Assembly (NCBI GenBank): GCA_937890245.1
Contig: CALACF010000296.1
Location: forward strand, 1-5,694
Origin: an uncultured Flavobacteriales bacterium
GTDB taxonomy: Bacteria; Bacteroidota; Bacteroidia; Flavobacteriales_D; Sanyastnellaceae
Direction: 5' to 3'
Length of the DNA: 5,694 nucleotides
Within the stretch, counting starts at the first letter, position 1, and each line of letters begins with the position of its first letter. Under the pieces are notes generated by a model. The model did no database searches and was not told the DNA's origin. It saw nothing but the letters and a program-made list of their open reading frames with translations. The position numbers and the translations under genes are program-made. This document shows, piece after piece, positions 1 to 4,407 of this stretch.

Positions 1-65
1 CTGACCCTGGCCCTGACCCTGGCCCTGACCCTGGCCCTGACCCTGGCCCTGACCCTGGCCCTGAC
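1..65. repeat. 12-bp tandem repeat (CTGACCCTGGCC), five perfect copies plus a partial
   Basis: The unit CTGACCCTGGCC occurs five times without a mismatch from the first base, followed by CTGAC before the pattern breaks. Twelve is a multiple of three, so copy-number change would keep the reading frame. In frame 3 the unit encodes Asp-Pro-Gly-Pro, and this frame continues into the gene ending at 287. The array may extend left of the window. Starting exactly in a repeat also suits an assembly that broke here, so true copy number is unknown. Confidence 0.95.
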
Positions 66-287
66 GGTGTGCCCGAGCCAGGGATGTGTGCCTACTTCGC
101 CAATGGGAAGTACGTGGCCCTCTACGCCGCCAATTGCCACGAGTTCAAACTGATCACGCCCATCGCCGTTGAGCCCTCTGAGTCCGACAAGCTCGATGCG
201 GTGATGGGCAGGGTCTCCGAGGCTATCGACAACCTACCGGCCCCGCAGGCTCCTCCGCGAAAGCGTTGCTCAGGAGATGGGCAGTAG
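3..287 (+). CDS. C-terminal part of a protein with a DPGP-repeat linker, function unknown
   Basis: Frame 3 is open from the left edge to the TAG at 285-287, giving at least 94 residues. Residues 1-20 are five DPGP units; the rest is a compact segment (GMCAYFANGKYVALYAANC, then a predicted helix near DKLDAVMGRVSEAIDNL) and a proline- and arginine-rich tail. I treat it as 5'-partial because the repeat is in frame and the first in-window start, GTG at 69, has no ribosome binding site. If translation did begin at 69 the product would be 72 aa. The Pro/Gly/Asp repeat should form an extended, flexible spacer, so the missing N-terminal part probably holds a separate domain. I recognise no family. 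The stop lies 2 nt before the next start. Confidence 0.6.
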   Translation, partial: DPGPDPGPDPGPDPGPDPGPDGVPEPGMCAYFANGKYVALYAANCHEFKLITPIAVEPSESDKLDAVMGRVSEAIDNLPAPQAPPRKRCSGDGQ

Positions 288-289
288 CC

Positions 290-571
290 ATGGGCAGAAC
301 TACCTACAAACCAGGCGAGGTGCTCGTGTCCCAGTCAAGGGGGAGGAGCGCCTGCTTTGTGATCACGAAGGTGAATGGCGGGTCCCTGCGGGTTGCCATG
401 CTCGGAGACAAACTCGTCATGGATGAGCACCACAACGTGAGCACTGTGCCTGACATGGGCAAGCGCGGCTTAGACTTCAACGTCAAACTCCCCCTCTACA
501 CCAAGGCCGCCAGGTTGGCCTGGGCCACGTGGAAGAAGTGGAGGGGAAAAACATCAAACGACTATGACTGA
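290..571 (+). CDS. Small hypothetical protein, possible SH3-like beta barrel, 93 aa
   Basis: ATG at 290 is chosen over the in-frame TTG at 266. It sits 2 nt after the upstream stop and has AGGAG at 272-276, though the 13-nt spacing is long. The N-terminal part (YKPGEVLVSQSRGRSACFVI, then TKVNGGSLRVAML) alternates hydrophobic and polar residues like a series of short beta strands. The opening PGEVLV resembles the first strand of small SH3/KOW-like barrels; that is an inference from pattern only. The C-terminus is a basic, Trp-rich helix (AARLAWATWKKWRGK), which could bind nucleic acid or a membrane surface. The end overlaps the next gene by 8 nt (ATGACTGA), so the two are probably translationally coupled. 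No family is recognised with confidence. Confidence 0.75.
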   Translation: MGRTTYKPGEVLVSQSRGRSACFVITKVNGGSLRVAMLGDKLVMDEHHNVSTVPDMGKRGLDFNVKLPLYTKAARLAWATWKKWRGKTSNDYD

Positions 572-860
572 AAACACCGCCAATCAAATCTACGACATCC
601 TGATCGCCGAGTGCGACGCCTCCACCACATCCGATGCCCGCTCCGCTTTCGTCAACAGCGTGACCAAGTTGGGCGTGACCGAGTTCCGGTTCGGAGGCTC
701 CCTTGGCTTCGGGGGGAAGTGCTACATCAACGCTGCCTGCCTGCCGAACTCGGAGCGGGCCGTGAGGGTGTCCAACTACAAGGAGCATGAGACCCACGCA
801 ACTCGCCTGGCTATCCTCGCAGCCAACGAGCGGCTCAAACGCATCGACCCCACGAAATAA
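564..860 (+). CDS. Small phage-type hypothetical protein, 98 aa
   Basis: ATG at 564 overlaps the upstream stop by 8 nt. No good Shine-Dalgarno is seen (only a purine stretch around 540-545), so initiation probably depends on coupling. The protein has an N-terminal helix (residues 5-35), a central strand-rich block with EFRFGGSLGFGGKCYIN (residues 40-56), then VSNYKEHET and a C-terminal helix (THATRLAILAANERLKRI). The combination of a 'FRFGGSLGFGGK' block, a 'Y-x-E-x-ET' turn and a final helix with 'AN-x-RL' looks like a recurring small hypothetical protein of tailed-phage genomes, as far as I recall; its function is not known to me. The gene ends at a TAA before the only real gap in the window. 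Confidence 0.8.
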   Translation: MTENTANQIYDILIAECDASTTSDARSAFVNSVTKLGVTEFRFGGSLGFGGKCYINAACLPNSERAVRVSNYKEHETHATRLAILAANERLKRIDPTK

Positions 861-911
861 CCGAACATTTATGTCGACGCCCAATCCTGAATCGTATACA
901 AACCCAACCAC
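861..911. other. 51-nt intergenic gap, the only one in the window
   Basis: This is the only stretch lying outside every called gene by more than 2 nt. It is less GC-rich than its surroundings and contains the palindrome GTATAC (894-899). I see no -35/-10 pair at a usable spacing, no terminator hairpin with a T-run, and no Shine-Dalgarno ahead of the ATG at 912. A 21-codon reading frame (871-936) fits inside but has nothing else in its favour. It may be a promoter of a phage-specific polymerase or a leader, but nothing in the sequence proves this. Confidence 0.5.
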
Positions 912-1199
912 ATGGCTGAACCATTCGAATTTCTAACTCCGGCCCAGGTGACATCCGACCGGGCTGTGCGCATCGACAAGAGCATCACATGGCTGCGAGT
1001 ACAGATCAGTGACCAGATGCGCGACTGGTCCCCGGGTCATCCGATCCGTGTGACAACCAAGGGAGTCTGGTGCGATGAGGTCTACGGATCTCTGAACCCT
1101 GACTTGGAACGCGCAGGATGGCACCTGGCTGTGGACGCCAGCGACGGAGTCACCCCAGTGCTCGTCATCCAGCCGCAGCCGGAGGCGAGCAAGCCATGA
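912..1199 (+). CDS. Small hypothetical protein, 95 aa
   Basis: ATG at 912 is the first start after the intergenic gap and no in-frame alternative lies closer to the upstream gene. The upstream bases (ATACAAACCCAACCAC) hold no Shine-Dalgarno, so this start may be leaderless or weak. The protein is mixed alpha/beta: a helix around VRIDKSITWLRVQISDQM, a turn (WSPGHPIRVTTKGV), a second helix (NPDLERAGWHLAVD) and a last strand (TPVLVIQPQP). The 'LERAGW-x-L-x-V ... VLVIQP' ending resembles small phage proteins in which a helix precedes a terminal beta strand, but I cannot name a family. It overlaps the next gene by 4 nt (ATGA at 1196). Confidence 0.8.
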   Translation: MAEPFEFLTPAQVTSDRAVRIDKSITWLRVQISDQMRDWSPGHPIRVTTKGVWCDEVYGSLNPDLERAGWHLAVDASDGVTPVLVIQPQPEASKP

Positions 1200-1546
1200 G
1201 CCGCTGGACATCACACGCCAAGTGGCCGCACCCCGAGGTGAAGCTGGGCAACACCGAGAACGTGTCGACCGACGAGCACGGCTCTGAGGGGGAGGCCCGC
1301 GCCATCTGCCATCGCTTGCACGACCGGGGATTCGGCGCCGACCGTAAGGTATGGCCGATCAGGACCTGGGTCACCGGCAAGTTGTGGCACAAAAATCACG
1401 GAGAGGTGGTGGTCAACGAGGACACTCAGCATCTCGACAGGGCAAACCCTGACCCAACGTCCAGGTTCGTGCAGCACGACGGCGATATCATCGAGGTGTC
1501 GAAGAACATGGTCACCGGCACTGAACCCGAGGCAGCAGGATTATGA
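1196..1546 (+). CDS. Hypothetical phage protein, 116 aa
   Basis: ATG at 1196 overlaps the previous TGA (ATGA) and is preceded by GGAGG at 1181-1185 with a 10-nt spacer. The frame is open upstream to 1118, but that part only shadows the previous gene. The recognisable portion is residues 33-60: EARAICHRLHDRGFG followed by ADRKVWPIRTWVTG. A helix with conserved Cys/Leu, a Gly-Phe-Gly turn and a 'P-x-R-T-x-V' strand recur in small unannotated phage proteins I have seen; no biochemical role is known to me. The later part (GEVVVNEDTQHLDRANPDP) is probably strand plus loop. It is coupled to the zinc-finger gene that follows by another ATGA at 1543. Confidence 0.8.
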   Translation: MSRWTSHAKWPHPEVKLGNTENVSTDEHGSEGEARAICHRLHDRGFGADRKVWPIRTWVTGKLWHKNHGEVVVNEDTQHLDRANPDPTSRFVQHDGDIIEVSKNMVTGTEPEAAGL

Positions 1547-1860
1547 CTCTGATCAAGATCAAAAGGTGCACGGAGTGTGACGGCACCTACCCCAATGTGA
1601 AGTTCGGCGTTCGCAAGGCGAGCCCGGATGGACTCAATGCCCGATGCAAGAGCTGCATCAACGCCATGCACCTGGCGCGATCCACGAGACCAGAGGTGCA
1701 GGCGGCCAAACGCAGGTATTTTCGCCTTCATCGCGCTCGCCCCTGCTACTCAACACCTGCGGCCATCGAGGCCAGGCGGGATTACCATCGGGGATGGAAA
1801 CGCCGACGTGCGACCCGGCCTGCCCGCGAGGCCACCAACAGCAAGGCAGTGAGCGTGTGA
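1543..1860 (+). CDS. Basic zinc-finger protein with CxxC...CxxC, HNH-associated type, 105 aa
   Basis: Residues 8-38 hold two CxxC knuckles: C9-x2-C12 and C35-x2-C38, separated by VKFGVRKASPDGLNA. The spacing and the 'F-x3-K-x3-DGL-x3-CK-x-C' core match the zinc module often found at the N-terminus of phage HNH/endonuclease VII-like proteins. The usual nuclease part (HNH His and Asn residues) is absent. Instead the protein ends in two basic helical segments (PEVQAAKRRYFRLHR and AAIEARRDYHRGWKRRR). I infer a small nucleic-acid-binding protein, either a stand-alone adaptor or a remnant of such a nuclease. The ATG at 1543 overlaps the previous stop by 4 nt; only a short AGGA lies close upstream. 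It hands over to the next gene by GTGA at 1857. Confidence 0.85.
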   Translation: MTLIKIKRCTECDGTYPNVKFGVRKASPDGLNARCKSCINAMHLARSTRPEVQAAKRRYFRLHRARPCYSTPAAIEARRDYHRGWKRRRATRPAREATNSKAVSV

Positions 1861-2102
1861 GCAAACTTGACCGAGCATTCAACTTGTCAGAGACCGATCC
1901 CATGAACGTGGCGCCGCCCAGGGGATTCACGCTGATCAAGCAGGCTGCGCACATCAAGGAGGGTGACATGGTCCTCTCCAGTCACAGACCAGGCGATTGG
2001 CGCGGGCCGGTGAGCGGCACCAACACGATGATCGGAAAGTCGTCCATAGAGCTGATGGACGACTATGGCTGCCACATCAAAGTGGCAAGGAAACAATTAT
2101 GA
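1857..2102 (+). CDS. Small hypothetical protein, probable beta-rich fold, 81 aa
   Basis: The GTG at 1857 is chosen because it forms a GTGA overlap with the previous stop, the arrangement used across this cluster, with AAGG at 1843-1846 some 10 nt upstream. The frame is open back to 1644 but that portion lies wholly inside the zinc-finger gene and has no independent support. ATG at 1902 is an alternative (66 aa). The core FTLIKQAAHIKEGDMVLSS, then RPGDWRGPVSGTNTMIGKS and a final CHIKVAR strand, reads like a small beta-barrel or SH3-like fold: 'KEGDMVL' resembles the first strand and turn of such domains. This is inference from pattern. The next gene overlaps by 4 nt. Confidence 0.7.
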   Translation: MSKLDRAFNLSETDPMNVAPPRGFTLIKQAAHIKEGDMVLSSHRPGDWRGPVSGTNTMIGKSSIELMDDYGCHIKVARKQL

Positions 2103-2302
2103 ACTACCTAGCAACAGCATTGATCGCGCTCTACCTGTGGTGTGGCGCTGTAACCGCATTCTACCGTTGGTGGACGGTAGACTTGAAAGGACGCTACGCC
2201 CACTCGTGGACATTTGTAGCCGGGAGCACATTCACCCTCCTTTTGTGGCCTCTCACCCTGATGTACGACTGGATAACCTACCTACGAGACAGTGAGCTTT
2301 GA
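2099..2302 (+). CDS. Two-pass membrane micro-protein, paralogue 1, 67 aa
   Basis: ATG at 2099 overlaps the preceding TGA and has AAGGA at 2087-2091 with a 7-nt spacer, one of the clearest ribosome binding sites here. Two hydrophobic segments are evident: residues 4-22 (LATALIALYLWCGAVTAFY) and 37-59, joined by a short polar, basic loop (RWWTVDLKGRY). No signal-peptide cleavage site is apparent. TM2 carries L48-L49-W50-P51, then Y56 and W58-I59. The same pattern, and a G-x-VTA-x-Y at the end of TM1, appear in the next protein, which I therefore consider a paralogue. It should sit in the inner membrane as a hairpin. It could be holin-like by size, but no endolysin or spanin is in view and I do not assign that role. 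Confidence 0.85.
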   Translation: MNYLATALIALYLWCGAVTAFYRWWTVDLKGRYAHSWTFVAGSTFTLLLWPLTLMYDWITYLRDSEL

Positions 2303-2498
2303 ACTACCACTGCTGATCTGCCTCGCTTACGTGCCCATCGGACTCGTCACAGCGGCCTACCTGACCTACCTCAACCTGCGAGATGGCACCAAGGTGGCTC
2401 CCCTCGGCGTCTTCGTCGTATCGTTCGTGTTGGCGGTGCTGCTGTGGCCCATCCCGGTGATCTACAGCTGGATCAAGGATGGCGGAGGTTGGCGATGA
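2292..2498 (+). CDS. Two-pass membrane micro-protein, paralogue 2, 68 aa
   Basis: Begins at GTG 2292 and overlaps the end of paralogue 1 by 11 nt; no strong Shine-Dalgarno is visible, so translation is likely coupled. Two hydrophobic segments lie at about residues 5-26 and 37-61, separated by a polar loop (NLRDGTKVAP). It shares with the upstream protein a G-x-VTA-x-Y motif (G17 to Y23) and an LLWP-x4-Y-x-WI motif (L50 to I61) with identical internal spacing; only one residue of gap separates the two motifs between the proteins. This supports an old tandem duplication, or two related members kept together, perhaps as a heterodimer. The function is unknown. It is joined to the large downstream gene by ATGA at 2495. 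Confidence 0.8.
   Translation: MSFELPLLICLAYVPIGLVTAAYLTYLNLRDGTKVAPLGVFVVSFVLAVLLWPIPVIYSWIKDGGGWR
2484..2498 (+). promoter_or_regulatory. Strong ribosome binding site and stop-start overlap for the AcrVA2-like gene
   Basis: GGAGG at 2484-2488 lies 6 nt before the ATG at 2495, which overlaps the upstream stop as ATGA. The layout GGAGGT-N5-RTGA is repeated exactly at 3542-3556 and 4389-4403. It decides this start over the in-frame TTG/ATG-like openings back to 2444. Confidence 0.8.
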
Positions 2499-3556
2499 CA
2501 CACGAACAATTTATGCGAATAGGCGGGGAGGAATGGGCGGCCAGGACCAACCCGGACACCCTCAGACAGGGCGGTAGCCTGCCTCAGAGGGACACACTCA
2601 TCAAAAGCCCAGGCAACCGGTCGGCCAATTTTCCGGGGCTCGCCATACACTGGACACAGACGATGGTGGAAGAGGTTTTGGCTGCCGTGCCAAAGCGTTT
2701 CGTCAAGCAGCCCCTCTACGACAACGCGGGCGGGCTTTTGCGCATGCTGGCGTACTCGGTGGCTGCCGCCGACAAGGTCCCGGCCTTGGCTGCCATGGAG
2801 ATCAAGGCGACCATCTTCGCCAGGCTTGCATGCCTCTACAACTACTATCAGTGCGCCCAGCCCGCTTACTTCATCGACCGGCAGTTCATGGACGACATTG
2901 TGAACATGCCCACTGCTGAATGCACTTTCGCCGATATCCCGTTTCCGGCTCCCGGAGCGCTGTTCATGCTGCCCAAGGGAGCCAGCTACTTCAGCAGCAT
3001 TTTGATAGCGCACGGCGCGCACGTTGACGGACGCAGGTACGCGACCTTCTACGGCTGCCCCAGCATGGAGGACGCTATCGCTGACGTTAAGCAAAGCGGT
3101 GGCATAACCGAAGCCGCCAAGGCGAAATACCCCACCTACAGCTCTGTGTGCCCTATCGAGGACACGGTCGACCACCTGAACACGTTCGAGTCTGGCCTGG
3201 CTGTGACCTACGACCCGGAGGTGGACGGGGGTCGTCTGGCTGAGTTACAGGGCATTGCCTGCAAGTTGATGATTGCCATGAGTCTGCGCCCCGACGACGT
3301 GGAGGGTGATGAGAAGGTGCGCAAGGAGAAGAGGGCCAAGAGCGGGAAGATCATCAAGTCTGAGCTGTGGTCGCCCAACTTTGTGGGCAGGCTCTACGCT
3401 AAACGCCGCAAGGAGGCGGCCAGTCGGATGACGGGCCGAGGCGTCCGACTGCATTGGCGCCGGGGCCACATGCGCAAGCAACCGTACGGACCCAAGACTG
3501 GGAGCCAGTGGCGGTGGAAGATGATCGATGGGCAGTTTATTGGAGGTGGAGAGTGA
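2495..3556 (+). CDS. AcrVA2-like family protein, 353 aa
   Basis: This is the longest gene and the only one I can tie to a studied family. Blocks that match my recollection of Moraxella AcrVA2 (about 320 aa) are, in order: ARLACLYNYYQCAQPAYF with following FIDRQFMDDIVNMP (residues 109-139); IPFPAPGALFMLP (148-160), aligning with the family's 'NLP-x-WCVYV' region; LMIAMSLRPDDVEGD (258-272) followed by a Lys-rich K-x-G stretch; LWSPNFVGRLYAKRR (291-305); and near the C-terminus RLHWRRGHMRKQPYG (318-332), the equivalent of the 'H-x-RRGHWH' signature, then a final hydrophobic strand. AcrVA2 is a phage anti-CRISPR reported to recognise the nascent Cas12a chain and bring about loss of its mRNA. Many homologues occur in phages and mobile elements whose hosts lack Cas12a, so the target here is open. 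Residues 1-50 look disordered. The ATG is fixed by GGAGG with a 6-nt spacer. Alternative: an unrelated phage protein sharing only the C-terminal motif. Confidence 0.7.
   Translation: MTHEQFMRIGGEEWAARTNPDTLRQGGSLPQRDTLIKSPGNRSANFPGLAIHWTQTMVEEVLAAVPKRFVKQPLYDNAGGLLRMLAYSVAAADKVPALAAMEIKATIFARLACLYNYYQCAQPAYFIDRQFMDDIVNMPTAECTFADIPFPAPGALFMLPKGASYFSSILIAHGAHVDGRRYATFYGCPSMEDAIADVKQSGGITEAAKAKYPTYSSVCPIEDTVDHLNTFESGLAVTYDPEVDGGRLAELQGIACKLMIAMSLRPDDVEGDEKVRKEKRAKSGKIIKSELWSPNFVGRLYAKRRKEAASRMTGRGVRLHWRRGHMRKQPYGPKTGSQWRWKMIDGQFIGGGE
3542..3556 (+). promoter_or_regulatory. Ribosome binding site GGAGGTGGA with GTGA overlap
   Basis: GGAGG at 3542-3546 lies 6 nt before GTG 3553, which overlaps the TGA of the AcrVA2-like gene. 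The bases GGAGGTGGA-N2-GTGA recur exactly in layout at 4389-4403 ahead of the next gene. This is the main reason for choosing 3553 as a start despite weak-looking coding after it. Confidence 0.65.
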
Positions 3557-4407
3557 AACGTATACGTTTTGCGATGTGCCTGAGTGTGCCTGAGTGTGGC
3601 CGAGTGTGTGCGCTCCCACCCAGAATCCGACCACCGGCCCGTCACCGTCCCGCTACCAGCGTGGCGACCGCGCACCAACTCACTTTCAGTTCTATAGATA
3701 TTATGACTACATCAAGATCAAATTCAATGTGCGCAACCACCCCTCGGAACAGGAGCCGATCCAAGTCGACCCCCGACAACACTACACGTGTGCAGCGCAG
3801 TCACATCGCTGAGCGGGAAGCGAGAGAGAGAGACCGCGAGGATGCGGTCCAGGAGGCGATCAACGAGTCGGTGCGGGCGGCCAAGCGTATAAAGCGTGAT
3901 ACCAAGATCGTCGAGATGATCACCAACATCACCGACCTGGAAGGTTACGCCGTGTCGATTACCAACCATGAAGGGATGTGCTCGGTTGACATCCTATCGC
4001 CATCCGTAGTGCTCTCGAACGGTTTGCAGAGCATTACGATCAGCAGGCCCTCTCTGGGGCATGCGTTGTCGGAGGCATGGAAGGAGGTCACCGCGAGCAG
4101 GTTCACTCCGCCCGAATCGTTCGAAATTGGCATGCGCGTCAAATTTGACACGTGCGCTCACAAGGTGCGGACCCATCGGGATGGGCTGATCAAGGCCGAA
4201 GTGCCCATCGGAGTCAACCCCTGGGACGCCTACGAAGATCGGTTCAAGGCAACCTACAGCCAGAAGACACGTGCGCGAGGCCACGTGTCTTACATCGTGG
4301 AGTGCCAGGAGACCGGCATCAAATACTTCCCGCGCCTCACAGCGATGGAGGTGGCCCCGCCCAAGGTCGACGATGGCGGGGCATGGTGGGAGGTGGACGG
4401 TGAGTGA
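3553..4407 (+). CDS. Hypothetical protein with doubtful N-terminal part, 284 aa (234 aa from ATG 3703)
   Basis: GTG 3553 has a strong ribosome binding site and a GTGA overlap. However, residues 1-50 (KRIRFAMCLSVPECGRVC..., then many Pro/Arg/Ser/Thr) look low-complexity, and another frame is more protein-like up to 3812. Alternative starts are ATG 3703, ATG 3727 and GTG 3790, none with a Shine-Dalgarno. From about residue 85 the sequence is convincing: a charged helix or coiled coil (HIAEREARERDREDAVQEAI), then TKIVEMITNITDLEGYAVSI, and a C-terminal beta-rich half (FEIGMRVKFDTCAHKVRTH; GHVSYIVECQETGIKYFPRL). 'EIGMRVKF' resembles the opening of SH3/KOW-like barrels; that is inference. No family is recognised. 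The C-terminus WWEVDGE overlaps the next gene by 8 nt. An internal hairpin lies at 4264-4291. Confidence 0.65.
   Translation: MKRIRFAMCLSVPECGRVCALPPRIRPPARHRPATSVATAHQLTFSSIDIMTTSRSNSMCATTPRNRSRSKSTPDNTTRVQRSHIAEREARERDREDAVQEAINESVRAAKRIKRDTKIVEMITNITDLEGYAVSITNHEGMCSVDILSPSVVLSNGLQSITISRPSLGHALSEAWKEVTASRFTPPESFEIGMRVKFDTCAHKVRTHRDGLIKAEVPIGVNPWDAYEDRFKATYSQKTRARGHVSYIVECQETGIKYFPRLTAMEVAPPKVDDGGAWWEVDGE
3556..3569. promoter_or_regulatory. 14-bp perfect palindrome AAACGTATACGTTT
   Basis: The sequence AAACGTATACGTTT equals its own reverse complement and begins on the last base of the AcrVA2-like stop codon. It is AT-rich against a GC-rich background and is followed within 7 nt by three 10-bp direct repeats. 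A dimeric repressor operator is a fair guess, but a palindrome of this length is expected about once in three windows of this size by chance, and no promoter elements are visible. Confidence 0.35.
3576..3605 (+). repeat. 10-bp direct repeats GTGCCTGAGT, two perfect and one degenerate copy
   Basis: GTGCCTGAGT occurs at 3576-3585 and 3586-3595, then GTGGCCGAGT at 3596-3605 with two changes. The unit is not a multiple of three, so gaining or losing one copy shifts the reading frame. The array lies just inside the gene starting at 3553 and next to a palindrome. It may be a slippage-prone array, an iteron-like protein binding site, or a chance run of GTG/GAG-rich codons. Confidence 0.75.
3594..3812 (+). 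CDS. Alternative-frame ORF overlapping the start of the 3553 gene, up to 72 aa, doubtful
   Basis: In frame 3 the segment from about 3612 to 3812 reads as an ordinary protein: NPTTGPSPSRYQRGDRAP, then HFQFYRYYDYIKIKFNVRN and HPSEQEPIQVDPRQHYTC. The middle is a plausible amphipathic beta-rich stretch, and codon choice looks closer to neighbouring genes than the competing frame 1. Against it, no ribosome binding site precedes GTG 3594 or GTG 3606. The same frame upstream (GTG 3546, reading ESETYTFCDVPECA) ends in a TGA at 3591-3593 within the 10-bp repeats. It may be a true overlapping gene, the remains of a small Cys-containing gene broken at the repeats, or a shadow. Only one of this and the first 80 codons of the 3553 gene needs to be coding. 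Confidence 0.3.
   Translation: MWPSVCAPTQNPTTGPSPSRYQRGDRAPTHFQFYRYYDYIKIKFNVRNHPSEQEPIQVDPRQHYTCAAQSHR
4264..4291. repeat. Perfect inverted repeat inside a gene, 10-bp arms, 8-nt loop
   Basis: AAGACACGTG at 4264-4273 pairs perfectly with CACGTGTCTT at 4282-4291 around the loop CGCGAGGC. The transcript would form a stable hairpin about 115 nt before the end of the gene. No T-run follows, so it is not a typical terminator. The 11-mer GACACGTGCGC in the left arm also occurs at 4147-4157 in the same gene. Confidence 0.7.

Noticed and set aside
1..170. Frame 1 reading of the 12-bp repeat as (Leu-Thr-Leu-Ala)n, a hydrophobic segment
   Set aside because: That frame soon meets a stop and has no protein-like sequence after the repeat, whereas frame 3 continues to 287 with convincing coding character.
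483..911. Minus-strand open frame of 142 codons covering the 51-nt gap
   Set aside because: It is antisense to two well-supported small genes, and its composition looks like a shadow of them.
871..936. 21-codon reading frame starting in the intergenic gap
   Set aside because: No ribosome binding site, no recognisable peptide, and it overlaps the start of the 912 gene; length is within chance.
1644..1856. Upstream extension of the 1857 gene
   Set aside because: It lies fully within the zinc-finger gene, whose CxxC motifs are clearly in the other frame; GTG 1857 gives the usual 4-nt overlap.
2099..2498. Holin assignment for the membrane proteins
   Set aside because: Size and two TM segments fit, but no endolysin, spanin or lysis gene is near, and the LLWP motif is not a holin hallmark that I know.
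2462..3175. Long minus-strand open frame (237 codons)
   Set aside because: It lies opposite the AcrVA2-like gene, has no recognisable motif or ribosome binding site, and every other gene is on the + strand; long antisense frames are common in GC-rich coding DNA.
3591..3593. TGA read as tryptophan or selenocysteine to join the two parts of the frame 3 ORF
   Set aside because: TGA is the usual stop in this window (ATGA/GTGA junctions), and no selenocysteine-type hairpin is evident just after it.
4138..4149. 12-bp palindrome GTCAAATTTGAC
   Set aside because: About one such palindrome is expected by chance in a window of this length, and it lies in the middle of a gene.
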